From contig NZ_JADDXT010000002.1 in the NCBI RefSeq assembly GCF_015330165.1, positions 1,982,504 to 2,046,503 of the forward strand: 64,000 nucleotides of DNA, given 5' to 3'. This DNA comes from Zobellia roscoffensis. GTDB taxonomy: Bacteria; Bacteroidota; Bacteroidia; Flavobacteriales; Flavobacteriaceae. Shown piece by piece: positions 7,928-18,092 of the stretch. Under the pieces are notes generated by a model. That model did no database searches, was not told the DNA's origin, and saw nothing but the letters and a program-made list of their open reading frames with translations. Position 1 is the first letter of the stretch, and each line of letters opens with the position of its first letter. A program made the translations under genes and the position numbers.

Positions 7928-10900
7928 TGGTATTTTTTTTTCTTTTCAATCGATAAACCTCTGCAGCATTGTTGTTGATCGTGACCAAGAGATATTTTTC
8001 ACTTTTAAGGTCAATGATATTTAGATGGCGCACTGATTTTTGACTTAAGTCAAAATCAATTTGAGGGCCTAAAATTACATTATTTTCATCTTTAATCAAT
8101 GCGCCCCCAAAAGAATCGAATCTGCCGTGATAGGGTTTAACACCAAAATAATTTCCGGCGGCCAAGACCTCTTCATTTCCATCGCCATTAAAATCATACG
8201 GAAGCATTGCCATAATTGGTGAGACCTGTAGCTCATTTTGAAACGGGACGAAGTTGAATTTACCATTTTCGTTTTTTAAATAGCCAGAACGAAGTTCGTT
8301 TACCTCTAGTATTTTTGCTTGTTTTAAAACCTCTTTATCAAAAATATCTTCAATAGAGGAACCCGCAAATGAAGCATAGGTATTGAATTTCTTTTTAAGG
8401 AAAACGAGTTGAGAGGAAAGCCCGTCCAGACCTTCCAAAGGATAGTATTTACCATCTTTTTCTATAGTGGTTATGGTTTCGGTCTGTCTGTTGTTGTCAA
8501 AATCACCGTAGAACATTTTCAAAGGATGTTCTGTAGACGCTTTGAACTTCGTGTTGCTGCCCCAATTGCCAAGCAAGTAATCCGTATCGCCATCATGGTC
8601 TATGTCAAAAGGAACAATAGTTTGCCAGAGTCCATTTAAATTTTTCTGGGTAACATCAATTTTACTCAGTTTTCCTTTTACATTCTTAAAAAATACCGGA
8701 GACATCCATTCGCCAATTACAATGAGGTCATCTGTGCCGTCAGAATCAAAATCGGTCCAAATGGCGTCGGTAACCATACCCAAATTAGACAGACTTTCGT
8801 CGTTCTTATTCAAAAATCTGCCATTCTCGTTTATAAGTAGAGCGGATTCAGGAATTTTTCCAAAGTCATTTGAAATGGTCTGGCCGCCAACGAACAGATC
8901 AAGGTCTCCATCTCCATCAAAATCATAGGGAGCGAGAACTGAAGTATTCTGGAAACTTTCCGGTAGACTTGAGGTTTCAAACGTAGTATTGTTTTGAATG
9001 TAGTACGAATCCAATAACGGTTCCATTTTATTATAGAAGTCACCACCGCCCGTTCCAACAATAAGGTCGTTTTTACCGTCTGAATTAAAATCGGAAATAA
9101 TTGCAGTTATGTCTTCCTTGATAGAATCTTTTGTTATTTCGGTTATATGAAACGGAGCAAACGCCGTATCGTTCTGGATATAAACTTGTGAGGGGATATA
9201 CTTTGATCCACCAAAGAAAATATCTTTATTGCCATCACCGTTTAAATCTCCTATTGCCGTTGCGGGACCACGGTCTGAGACCTGATAGGGAATCAATTTT
9301 TGACGGTTGAAGTCTGTATAATTATCCTCGATATGAATAAAATCGATACCTAAATTATGTTCGGCCTTTTCAAAAAGTGGTTGATTATTTGGCTGTAAAC
9401 TGGTATAGTCAAATGTAGTGTTGCTATTGGCTTCTACCTCCAAAGTCTGATTGGTTTCTACATTTTTTAAAGTTTGATATGTACCATTTGGCCAGATTAC
9501 TTTAAGAGAGTCAACCTGTGTGATATCTCCATAACCAAAATGAATCACAGGTTCGGAAGAAGCCTGAAAACCTCTAACCGTATACAGTTCTTTATATTGC
9601 AATTTTCCTTTCGCATAAGAGAAAACCTTGGTGCCAATACCAAAAGTATTTTTGCCTTTGTTTTTCAATTTTAGCTTTAGATAGTTTGCTTTATTGTCTG
9701 TTTTATTAACGTAGAGCGCAGCGGTTCCGTTCAGGTTGTTGGTAACTAGATCCAAGTCACCATCATTGTCTAGGTCTCCTATGGCGGTAGCTCCGGAAAC
9801 CAGCGTATCTATAGCTATCCATTGGCCAGATTCATCTTTGAAGGTTAAATCATCTGAACCCTTAAAAATGTAGTTATGGATTTTTCCGGCAGGCATTTTG
9901 TCCAAAGCTTGTTGGTCCATTAACTTGGTATTGTTCATCTTGCTTTGAATTTGCTCGCTACTGACAAAATTGATGAAATCTAAATCGTTCGGTCGTTTAG
10001 GGATACCATTGGCTATGAACAAATCTTGTTCGCCATCTTGGTCATAATCACCAAAAAGGGCACTCCAGCTCCAGTCCGTAGCGGCTACGCCACTCATAAG
10101 TGCAGTTTCTGAAAAAGTGCTGTTTTGCTGATTGATGTTCAACATATTTCTAGTGAACTGGTACCCGTATCCATAACGCTCTGTACGCAATTTTTGGGTT
10201 TGTATATTGTCATCACCTTCAGATGATTTCAAAACTTTTTCATCTTGCGGAAGCATATCCAAGGAAATCAAATCAGGCCAGCCATCATGATTTATATCCG
10301 CCACGTCATTACCCATTGAAAAGCGAGAGGTATGTCCAAAAAATTGTTTTGAACTTTCGGTAAAAGTACCATCGCCATTGTTCAAATAGTAGTAATCATC
10401 TTCATGGAAATCATTACCCACATAAATATCCGGATAACCATCTTGGTTAAAATCTGAAACTGCTAGTCCTAAACCGTATCCGTTTACACCGCCATAGATT
10501 CCCGCATTTTCACTTACATCTGTAAATGTATTGCCGTCATTACGCAGTAGTTTGTCTCCAGTTTGAAAATTACGTTTGAGACGTAAATCTGCTTTTCCAA
10601 AAGACTCTTGGGTGTGTACGGCATGGTTCAACAGATAGATGTCTAAGTCACCATCTAAATCAAAATCAATAAAAGCGGCATTGGAACTGTACGAATCAAA
10701 ATCAAGTCCGTATGTAGCGGCACTTTCCGTAAAAGTGCCATCGCCGTTGTTTAGAAACAGTTCGTTATAACCGTTGAATCCATTAATGCCCACCACGGCG
10801 CATACGTAAATATCCAAGAGACCGTCTCCGTTTATATCGCCCATTACGGAACCTGTGTTCCAAGTGCTGTTCCCTTCAATACCGGCAGTTTCACTAATAT

Positions 10901-11237
10901 CTTCAAACTGTAGATTACCTTTGTTCCTATAGAGTTTGTTCTTTACTTGGTTACCCGAGAAGAAAATATCAGGAAGCCCGTCATTGTCAATATCTCCAAT
11001 GGCTACTCCGCCTCCGTTATAAAAATAGAGATAGTCTAAAATGTTAAGGTCATCTGTTTCTGTAAGGGTATTTTTAAAGGTAATACCTGTCTCTTCGGCA
11101 GGTGGATTATTAAAAAGTGAACCCTGCTTTTTACCGCAACCGGAAAAAGTAAAGAGTGCGAGGTAGAAGTATATATATGTGTGTTTGAAAAGCACGAACG
11201 GTAAGTTTTTTCTTTGAGATTCTTTAGGTAGCAACAT
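7920..11237 (-). CDS. FG-GAP/VCBS repeat lipoprotein with ASPIC/UnbV domain (CRTAC1-like), third of tandem triplet
   Basis: 1105 residues, lipoprotein signal ending FSGC (Cys34). Many Ca-binding-loop repeats of the form D-x-D-x-D-G-x-x-D are visible, e.g. DIDNDGLPDIFFSGN, DINGDGLLDIYVC, DFDLDGDLDIYLLNH, and again in the second half (DLNGDGNKDIFFGG, DFDGDGDLDLFVGGQ), suggesting two seven-bladed propellers. Between them (about 520-605) lies an ASPIC/UnbV-type segment: GIGTKVF, then RGFQASSEPVIHFGYG, then VDSLKVIWPNGTYQTLKNV. It is the last of three paralogous genes in the same direction; its start codon overlaps the stop of the previous gene by one base and its stop overlaps the haloperoxidase-like gene by 8. 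Probably surface-exposed; binding partner unknown. Confidence 0.85.
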   Translation of the reverse strand: MLLPKESQRKNLPFVLFKHTYIYFYLALFTFSGCGKKQGSLFNNPPAEETGITFKNTLTETDDLNILDYLYFYNGGGVAIGDIDNDGLPDIFFSGNQVKNKLYRNKGNLQFEDISETAGIEGNSTWNTGSVMGDINGDGLLDIYVCAVVGINGFNGYNELFLNNGDGTFTESAATYGLDFDSYSSNAAFIDFDLDGDLDIYLLNHAVHTQESFGKADLRLKRNFQTGDKLLRNDGNTFTDVSENAGIYGGVNGYGLGLAVSDFNQDGYPDIYVGNDFHEDDYYYLNNGDGTFTESSKQFFGHTSRFSMGNDVADINHDGWPDLISLDMLPQDEKVLKSSEGDDNIQTQKLRTERYGYGYQFTRNMLNINQQNSTFSETALMSGVAATDWSWSALFGDYDQDGEQDLFIANGIPKRPNDLDFINFVSSEQIQSKMNNTKLMDQQALDKMPAGKIHNYIFKGSDDLTFKDESGQWIAIDTLVSGATAIGDLDNDGDLDLVTNNLNGTAALYVNKTDNKANYLKLKLKNKGKNTFGIGTKVFSYAKGKLQYKELYTVRGFQASSEPVIHFGYGDITQVDSLKVIWPNGTYQTLKNVETNQTLEVEANSNTTFDYTSLQPNNQPLFEKAEHNLGIDFIHIEDNYTDFNRQKLIPYQVSDRGPATAIGDLNGDGNKDIFFGGSKYIPSQVYIQNDTAFAPFHITEITKDSIKEDITAIISDFNSDGKNDLIVGTGGGDFYNKMEPLLDSYYIQNNTTFETSSLPESFQNTSVLAPYDFDGDGDLDLFVGGQTISNDFGKIPESALLINENGRFLNKNDESLSNLGMVTDAIWTDFDSDGTDDLIVIGEWMSPVFFKNVKGKLSKIDVTQKNLNGLWQTIVPFDIDHDGDTDYLLGNWGSNTKFKASTEHPLKMFYGDFDNNRQTETITTIEKDGKYYPLEGLDGLSSQLVFLKKKFNTYASFAGSSIEDIFDKEVLKQAKILEVNELRSGYLKNENGKFNFVPFQNELQVSPIMAMLPYDFNGDGNEEVLAAGNYFGVKPYHGRFDSFGGALIKDENNVILGPQIDFDLSQKSVRHLNIIDLKSEKYLLVTINNNAAEVYRLKRKKNTNE

Positions 11238-14200
11238 TAATCTAACGCGTAAATTTTTGGAGAGCTATTGTTTATAGCTGCAATCAGATAACTTTTGCCA
11301 TTTTTATCTTTGAATTGTTTCAAGTGTTTTACTTCATTTTTTATAAAAAAACCACTAGTGCCGTAATCTTGCCATTTAAAATTTAGGTTTCCATCGCCCA
11401 AAAGCACATTGCCATAGCTGGCATCTAAACGAGAGTATTGTGGCTTGAACTCAAAATTATTTCCGGCCATGATCAGATCTAGGTTGCCATCTTTATTAAC
11501 ATCGGCACAAGTAATACCGCAAACGCATGAAAGTTGAACACGTGAGGGCAATTTTTTAATAGTGAATTTACCACCACCTTCATTAATGGCAATTACGGAA
11601 GACATGGTGTTGGCCTCTTTAACAATACTGCGCTCAAATATTTCTTTTGGGAAAAGCTCGTCAATTGTTTTTTTGGCGTATTCCGAAGCTTTTAAACTTT
11701 GCTTTTTTAGGGAAACAATTTGTCCGGTCAGCTCTTTTTTCTGGTGAATAGGATAATCCTTTCCATCAAACCCTCGAGTTGTAATCTGCTCCAACGTTCC
11801 GTTATTATCATAGTCATTGATCCATAATTTCATGGGATGTTCTTTAGAGGCTTCGTAGGGTACGTTTGTACCTTGATTTCCTAACACCAAATCCATATCG
11901 CCATCATCATCAAGGTCAACGGCTTCCGCAGTGTTCCACCACCCGTAAAGACTGTCAAGGTTTGTTGAAAGTCGGCTTAAGCGCCTACCTGAATTTTTGT
12001 AAATATTGGGTCTTCCCCATTCGGATGTGGTAACAAGATCCTGTTTGCCATCCCCATCAATATCGGCCCAAATAGCATCCGTTACCATGCCTGCATCTTT
12101 AAGGTCGTATGCCAATCGCTCCGTGGCATCAACGAATTTTCCATCACCTTGATTCTCCAAAAAGAGATGATCGGGATCAATGCCGTAGGTGCCAACAACA
12201 CTTCTTGAACCAACAAACAGGTCAATATCGCCATCTTGGTCAAAATCATAGGGAGAAATAACTGAAATGTTTTTAAAGACAGAAGGGAGGTCATCTTTTG
12301 CTTTACTAAAATTCCCTTTTCCGTCATTTAGATATAATCTAGGTTTATATGTGTTTTCTTGATTAATGCGATTTCCGCCCGAACCCACCACCAAGTCTTG
12401 GTCGCCATCGCCATCGGCATCAAAAAATGCAGCAGCGGTATCCTCAAAGTCAATATCAAAGCTTAATGGCTTTTTAGAAAGCTTGCCATTACCGGAATGG
12501 ATATATACTACTCCGGGTTGCCCATCGGCTCCTCCTAAGAAAATATCTTCATTGCCATCGCCATTTGCATCTCCAACAGCCAATGCAGGGCCTTCTTGTG
12601 ATACCGATTTGGAAATTAATCCCTCATAATCAAAGTCTTGATAAACATCTTCTTTGTGCGGGGCTAACTTATCGTTTTTCAGTTCGGTGAGCAGTGTTTT
12701 TATTTTGGATGGTTTGGGCAGGCTATATTTCTCGGTTGCCTCAGACCTTTTTAAGGTTAAAAGCTGGTCTGCAGAAACATTCTCTAGTTTCTGGGTGTAA
12801 TCATCTGGCCAAATAACCCGAAGGGAATCTACTGTTGTGGTTGCACCTAGACCAATATCCATTACATAATCTACCGAAGATTGAAAACCACGTGAGGGAA
12901 TCAATTCTTGAAAAACCACCTGGTCATCATAATACATTTTAATGCTTGTGCCTACAGCAAACGGATTCTGCCCTTCGCCTACGAACTTTAATTTTATAAA
13001 GTGATTGTCCGTTAGCTCATTGGTTTTGTTCTTGTATATGAACGACTGCATGTTTACATTGTTCACAACAAGGTCTAAGTCTCCATCATTATCAAGGTCT
13101 CCGTATGCCGCTCCGTTCGATAAACTGGGGATTTCAAAGCCCCAATCAACTGCGGCGTTGTCAAAAGTTATATCGCCATTGTTTCGGTATGCATAATTGG
13201 GTTGCGGTTTAATGGGCATTTTATTGATAATGGAATCTATGGATTCTTTTTTACCCGTTAGTGCCATTTTTTGAATGATTTCATTGGCAAAGAAATCTAC
13301 AAAATCAAGGTCCGTTAGGTCATGGTTTACTCCATTGGTGATGAAAATATCCCGAAGACCGTCATTATCCATATCAAATAAAAGTCCGGCCCAACTCCAG
13401 TCCGTTTTTGCTACGCCACTGTGGTAGGCAATTTCAGAAAAGGAACCATTGCCATTATTGAGTTGTAAAGTATTTTGAATGTACTGCTGATAAAAATCTT
13501 TACTCTGTTTTAATCTGAAAACATTGTAGCCTTCAAATTCCATGACTGATTTTACACGTTCGTCTCCTTCTGGAAGCATGTCCGTAATAAAAATATCGGC
13601 ATTGCCGTCATTATTAATATCGGCCATGTCAATACCCATTGCGGAAAGTGACAGGTGGGAAGTCCACTCTTTTATTTCCTCTGTAAAAGTGCCATCTTTT
13701 TGGTTGATGTAAAGGTAATCTCGTTCATAAAAGTCATTAGAAACGTAGATATCAGGCCACAAGTCTCCGTTAATGTCACTGACCATAACGCCAAGACCAA
13801 AGCCAATAAGGCTTCCGTAAATGCCAGCTTCCTCACTTACATCTGTAAATGTACCATTGTCATTGCGTAAAAGCATATCGCCCACACCTCTAAAAATATG
13901 TGGTACGCCTTCCCAGTCCTGTGCTCTAACACTGCGTTGTTCCGCATAACCCAAACTGCTAACAGGAATATTGCTGTTGTTTAAAATATAGGCATCAAGG
14001 TCGCCATCTTTATCATAATCAAAAAATGATGCATGAGTAGAAAAGCCGGTTTCGGCAAGGTTATAGTCTTTTGCTTTTTCAGAAAAGGTAAGGTCTCCGT
14101 TATTAATGTATAGGTCATTGTCATGATTGTTGCCTTCCATGTTACCTGCATTGCTCACGTAAATGTCTAGGAGTCCGTCTGCATTAATATCGGCCATGAC

Positions 14201-14596
14201 AACACCTGTAGACCACGGTTTATTCCCTACAACTCCTGCCTTCTCGGAAATATCTTCAAACTTAAAATCGCCTTTATTGAGGTATAGTTTGTTCGGACCC
14301 ATATTTGCAGAAAGGTAGATGTCTGCAAGTCCGTCATTGTTGATATCACCAATGGCAACCCCACCACCATTATAGAAATTACGGTATTTGAAGATGTTGA
14401 AATTCTTTTGGTTCTGAACAGCGTTGATAAAATCGATGCCTGTCTCTTCTGCCGGAAGCATACTAAAGAGTGTTTCTTTTTTTTGGGTTTCAGCAGTATC
14501 CTCTTTCGTTTCGCTTTTACACGAAACGAGAAGGGTCATTATAAAAATAACTGTCCAAAGGGGAGCTTTAAAAACCATTTTGGTTATTGATTGCAT
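11237..14596 (-). CDS. FG-GAP/VCBS repeat lipoprotein with ASPIC/UnbV domain (CRTAC1-like), second of tandem triplet
   Basis: 1119 residues from the ATG at 14596, preferred over 14650 because it begins the lipoprotein signal (LLVSC, Cys26) and falls one base after the upstream stop. N-terminal propeller repeats (DINNDGLADIYLSAN, DINADGLLDIYVSN, DYDKDGDLDAYILNN) are followed by a central ASPIC/UnbV block (AVGTSIKMYY, then SRGFQSSVDYVMDIGLG, then VDSLRVIWPDDYTQKL) and a second repeat set (DANGDGNEDIFLGGADG, DFDQDGDIDLFVGS). One feature not seen in the siblings is a CVCG pair near the C-terminus (LSCVCGITCADVNKDG), a possible disulfide or metal site. Domain order and length match the two neighbours, so the three arose by duplication; they have diverged well beyond recent copies. 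Confidence 0.85.
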   Translation of the reverse strand: MQSITKMVFKAPLWTVIFIMTLLVSCKSETKEDTAETQKKETLFSMLPAEETGIDFINAVQNQKNFNIFKYRNFYNGGGVAIGDINNDGLADIYLSANMGPNKLYLNKGDFKFEDISEKAGVVGNKPWSTGVVMADINADGLLDIYVSNAGNMEGNNHDNDLYINNGDLTFSEKAKDYNLAETGFSTHASFFDYDKDGDLDAYILNNSNIPVSSLGYAEQRSVRAQDWEGVPHIFRGVGDMLLRNDNGTFTDVSEEAGIYGSLIGFGLGVMVSDINGDLWPDIYVSNDFYERDYLYINQKDGTFTEEIKEWTSHLSLSAMGIDMADINNDGNADIFITDMLPEGDERVKSVMEFEGYNVFRLKQSKDFYQQYIQNTLQLNNGNGSFSEIAYHSGVAKTDWSWAGLLFDMDNDGLRDIFITNGVNHDLTDLDFVDFFANEIIQKMALTGKKESIDSIINKMPIKPQPNYAYRNNGDITFDNAAVDWGFEIPSLSNGAAYGDLDNDGDLDLVVNNVNMQSFIYKNKTNELTDNHFIKLKFVGEGQNPFAVGTSIKMYYDDQVVFQELIPSRGFQSSVDYVMDIGLGATTTVDSLRVIWPDDYTQKLENVSADQLLTLKRSEATEKYSLPKPSKIKTLLTELKNDKLAPHKEDVYQDFDYEGLISKSVSQEGPALAVGDANGDGNEDIFLGGADGQPGVVYIHSGNGKLSKKPLSFDIDFEDTAAAFFDADGDGDQDLVVGSGGNRINQENTYKPRLYLNDGKGNFSKAKDDLPSVFKNISVISPYDFDQDGDIDLFVGSRSVVGTYGIDPDHLFLENQGDGKFVDATERLAYDLKDAGMVTDAIWADIDGDGKQDLVTTSEWGRPNIYKNSGRRLSRLSTNLDSLYGWWNTAEAVDLDDDGDMDLVLGNQGTNVPYEASKEHPMKLWINDYDNNGTLEQITTRGFDGKDYPIHQKKELTGQIVSLKKQSLKASEYAKKTIDELFPKEIFERSIVKEANTMSSVIAINEGGGKFTIKKLPSRVQLSCVCGITCADVNKDGNLDLIMAGNNFEFKPQYSRLDASYGNVLLGDGNLNFKWQDYGTSGFFIKNEVKHLKQFKDKNGKSYLIAAINNSSPKIYALD

Positions 14597-14597
14597 A

Positions 14598-17500
14598 CTA
14601 TTTATAACTTTTTTTTGATAGAAAAACAGGGGTGTCATTATTTCTGCCAATGATGTAGAATTCTTTATTTTTTACTTTAATCTTGGCAATACTTCTTGCA
14701 GGCCCTTCTATGTTGAATTTCTGATTGCTCAGCCACTCAAAATCTCCTTTTTGGTTGTTTCGTAAAATGATGCCGTGCGCGGCATCCATTCTGCCCAATT
14801 GTGTGCTTATTTCGGATGTATTGCCAACTATAAGTAGGTCTTTAAAGCCATCATTATCAAAGTCGTCTACTGCAATATCATGAATTGTAGATGCTTGTGC
14901 AATAGTTGGAAGTGCTTTTATTTTAAAATTGCCAACTCCATCGTTTTCGTAAAATAAACTTTGCAATTCATAGACCTTTTTTTGACCAGATTTTGTCAAT
15001 TTTTCATGTGAAAACAAATCGGAAACTGAGGCTTTAGCAAAATCTTTATACGATAGAAATTGCTTGTTCAAATACGGTAATTGTTTTACGAGTTCATCTT
15101 TAGATGAAAATGGAGTTTCCGTTTGTTGTTGGAAATGGGTTACAATTGGATCTATGGTTCCATTTTGGTCAAAATCTGTACTATAAAGAGTGATGGGTTC
15201 TGATTTTGATACACTAAACTTGCTGTTTAGACCCCAGTTTCCCGCAACAAAATCAATATCGCCATCATTGTCAAAGTCATCGGCAACTATGGTGTTCCAC
15301 CAACCATTGCTTTCTTTTAAGTTTTGGTGATTTTGGAGTTGCAATAGTTTTCCGTCATTGTAGAAAATAGAAATAGGCATCCAATGGCCAACTGCTATGA
15401 GGTCTTTGAATCCGTTGCCGTTCAAATCCTTCCAGATAAGGTCCTTTACGGCGCCAATATTTTGAAAAGCTTTGCCAAAGGCTTCTGATACATCGGCAAA
15501 ATTTCCGGTACCATCATTTTCAAAAATATATTGTGACGGAGTGGAACCAAATTGATGTGGAATCTGGTCGGAAGCGATTAGAATATCTGTGTCTCCATCA
15601 TTATCAAAATCTACAGAACTTACATTTGAGGCATTTACATAAAGCTCGTTGAACTGGTTTTCTTCTTTTTTGAATTGGCCATTCTCATTTCGGTAAAAAC
15701 GAGGTTGCAATGGTTTGCCCGATTGGAATTCATTTCCTCCACTTACGATTATTAAATCTTGGTCACCATCGCCGTCGGCATCAAAAAAGACCTGAGAAAT
15801 ATCTTCGTTAATACGATCTTCTTCAAATAGGGTAGTCTGTTCTTGTATGAAGTTACCTTGTGATTGTTGAACGAACAAGGTGGAGGCTTGCCCCTTTGCC
15901 CCACTAATGAGAACATCATCTAAACCGTCTAGGTTGACATCGGCCACCGAAATTTCAGGACCTTCATTAGTGTTCGCGAAAGGAACCAACGGACTACGGT
16001 TGAACTCAAGAGTTGGACTGTCTTTATGGTAAAACCCAAGGAAATCAGGAGCGTTGTTAAGTAGGAGAGGTGTAGATTGCTTTAACTTCCGATCAAAGCT
16101 TTCATTTGCATCAGAAAAACTGAAAGTGATTTTTTGATTGGTTAAAACGTTCTGTAGCGTTTGATGTTTTCCGTTAGGCCATATGACCTTAACAGAGTCC
16201 AAAAGAGAATCTTTGCCAATACCCAAATGTATTTGGGGAGGTACAGCCGATAGGTACCCTCTGCTCACAAAATTTTCAGCACTTATTGAAGCTGTTTTTC
16301 CATAAGCGATAACCTTTGCGCCAATTCCGAAAAGATTGTTTTTACTCCCTTTAAAATCGATTTTCAGAAAGTGATTTTTCAAGTTCGAATCGCTTGTGTT
16401 TTCTAAAACATATGCTTCTTGGTCAACATTGTTAACCACAATATCCAAATCACCGTCATTGTCCAGGTCTGCATAAATACTGCCGTTGCTATAACTGGCC
16501 TGTTGATCGGACCATTCATCGGATACGTTCTTGAAGGTTAAATCTCCCTGATTTTTAAAAAAATAGTTGGGGACCTTTTTCTTTGGCATTTCCTCAATAA
16601 ATGCCAAATCTTCCTTCGTCATTCCGGCTTCAATGCGTTTTTGGATATTTTCATTGGCAATGAAGTTTATGAAATCCATATCATTGGTGGCACCTTTAAT
16701 TCCGTTAGAAACAAAAAGGTCCTTTAATCCATCGTTGTCATAGTCCGCTAAAAGTGAGCCCCAAGACCATTCTGTTGCTGAAATAGCTGCAAGGTGTGCA
16801 ATTTCGCTGAAGTTATTATTTCCAAGATTCAAGTGCAAGGTATTTTGCATGTACTGCGGAGCATAACCGTTTCGCAGATAGTTTTGGTAAGTTGGGTAAG
16901 AAAATTCCAAACCAGAAGTTTTGTAGGTCTCTAGATTTTCGGGCAACATGTCTAGGGAAACAATATCCGTAAGTCCGTCATTATTAATATCAGCCAAATC
17001 ATTTCCCATGGAGAAGTGGGTGGTGTGACCTAGTTTTTTATCGTTCTTTGAAATAATTTCTTCAAACGTACCGTCTTTGCGATTGATGTATAGATAGTCG
17101 TTTTCAAAGAAATCATTTCCTACGTAAATATCAGGATAACCGTCATTGTTAACATCGCTCACACCAAGACCAAGACCATAGCCAATTTCACCTTGAAAAA
17201 TATTAGTTTCAGCAGATACGTCAATAAATTTTCCGTTTTCATTTTTGTACAAACGGTCTCCGGATAGGGAGTCTACTTTTTTTCTTTTGCTTCCTTTGCC
17301 ATAAGTGCGATTTGGGTGAACGGAGTGGTTGAGCAAAAACATATCAAGGTCTCCATCCAAATCATAATCAAAGAAAGAAGCTTGGGTAGAAAAGCCTGAA
17401 AAATCAAGACCATACTTTTTTGCTTCCTCTTTAAAAATAGGAGTTCCATTAGCGCTATTACCTTGATTTATGTAGAGTAAATTAGAGCCTTTTAAATGCT

Positions 17501-17921
17501 TATAATTACTAACCTTGCTAATGTAAATATCTAAAAGCCCGTCATTATTGATATCTGCGTGGGTTATGCCAGTGGTCCAACCCTTTGAATTAGTAATGCC
17601 TGCTTTTTGGCTTATTTCACTGAATTTGAAGTCGCCTTTATTTAGGTAAAAATGGTCTGCACCTTCGTTTGCCGTAAAATAGAGGTCTGTAAGTCCGTCA
17701 TTATTAAAATCTGCTGCAGCTACTCCAGCTCCATTGTAATAATAAAGGTAATTGAGGATGTTAAGTTCCGGTGTGTTTTTGAGCGAATTAGTAAAGGATA
17801 TTCCAGTGTGTGAGGCGTAAGTTTTTTTAAATAGGGTGGGCGTTTCTTGCTTTTTTTCTGAGCAGGAAATCATTAAAAAGGACAGTGCCCAAACCCAAAT
17901 AAAACCCAGTACTTTTTTCAT
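14598..17921 (-). CDS. FG-GAP/VCBS repeat lipoprotein with ASPIC/UnbV domain (CRTAC1-like), first of tandem triplet
   Basis: 1107 residues from the ATG at 17921, which opens a lipoprotein signal ending MISC (Cys20). Same plan as the next two genes: N-terminal FG-GAP loops (DFNNDGLTDLYFTAN, DINNDGLLDIYISK, DYDLDGDLDMFLLNHS), ASPIC/UnbV block (GIGAKVIAYG, then SRGYLSAVPPQIHLGIG, then VKVIWPNGKHQTLQNV), then further loops (DVNLDGLDDVLISGAKG, DFDNDGDTDILIASD, DFDNDGDIDFVAGNWG). A phrase recurring in all three siblings is the NH-containing DYDLDGDLD...NHS loop in blade three. It is the promoter-proximal gene of a probable operon reaching at least to 5664, and is divergent from the symporter at 18093 with 171 bases between; I could not identify a convincing promoter box on this strand. 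Confidence 0.85.
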   Translation of the reverse strand: MKKVLGFIWVWALSFLMISCSEKKQETPTLFKKTYASHTGISFTNSLKNTPELNILNYLYYYNGAGVAAADFNNDGLTDLYFTANEGADHFYLNKGDFKFSEISQKAGITNSKGWTTGITHADINNDGLLDIYISKVSNYKHLKGSNLLYINQGNSANGTPIFKEEAKKYGLDFSGFSTQASFFDYDLDGDLDMFLLNHSVHPNRTYGKGSKRKKVDSLSGDRLYKNENGKFIDVSAETNIFQGEIGYGLGLGVSDVNNDGYPDIYVGNDFFENDYLYINRKDGTFEEIISKNDKKLGHTTHFSMGNDLADINNDGLTDIVSLDMLPENLETYKTSGLEFSYPTYQNYLRNGYAPQYMQNTLHLNLGNNNFSEIAHLAAISATEWSWGSLLADYDNDGLKDLFVSNGIKGATNDMDFINFIANENIQKRIEAGMTKEDLAFIEEMPKKKVPNYFFKNQGDLTFKNVSDEWSDQQASYSNGSIYADLDNDGDLDIVVNNVDQEAYVLENTSDSNLKNHFLKIDFKGSKNNLFGIGAKVIAYGKTASISAENFVSRGYLSAVPPQIHLGIGKDSLLDSVKVIWPNGKHQTLQNVLTNQKITFSFSDANESFDRKLKQSTPLLLNNAPDFLGFYHKDSPTLEFNRSPLVPFANTNEGPEISVADVNLDGLDDVLISGAKGQASTLFVQQSQGNFIQEQTTLFEEDRINEDISQVFFDADGDGDQDLIIVSGGNEFQSGKPLQPRFYRNENGQFKKEENQFNELYVNASNVSSVDFDNDGDTDILIASDQIPHQFGSTPSQYIFENDGTGNFADVSEAFGKAFQNIGAVKDLIWKDLNGNGFKDLIAVGHWMPISIFYNDGKLLQLQNHQNLKESNGWWNTIVADDFDNDGDIDFVAGNWGLNSKFSVSKSEPITLYSTDFDQNGTIDPIVTHFQQQTETPFSSKDELVKQLPYLNKQFLSYKDFAKASVSDLFSHEKLTKSGQKKVYELQSLFYENDGVGNFKIKALPTIAQASTIHDIAVDDFDNDGFKDLLIVGNTSEISTQLGRMDAAHGIILRNNQKGDFEWLSNQKFNIEGPARSIAKIKVKNKEFYIIGRNNDTPVFLSKKSYK

Positions 17922-18092
17922 GGTCAAAATCACTTGCAAGATAATCAATGCGCAGAGGTCTAGAAAATTACAGGGCTGTGAAATTTCAACTTATTTCTTT
18001 GGCAAATGTGATATCGCATATATTGTCTGCTAATCATTAAGTTTTTCGTAAATAATCCAATATATTTAGCCAAAATATCAAACCAATTCATA

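Noticed and set aside
12366..12629. Plus-strand frame antisense to the FG-GAP repeats
   Set aside because: Ca-loop repeats (DxDxDG) give stop-free antisense frames; no independent signal.
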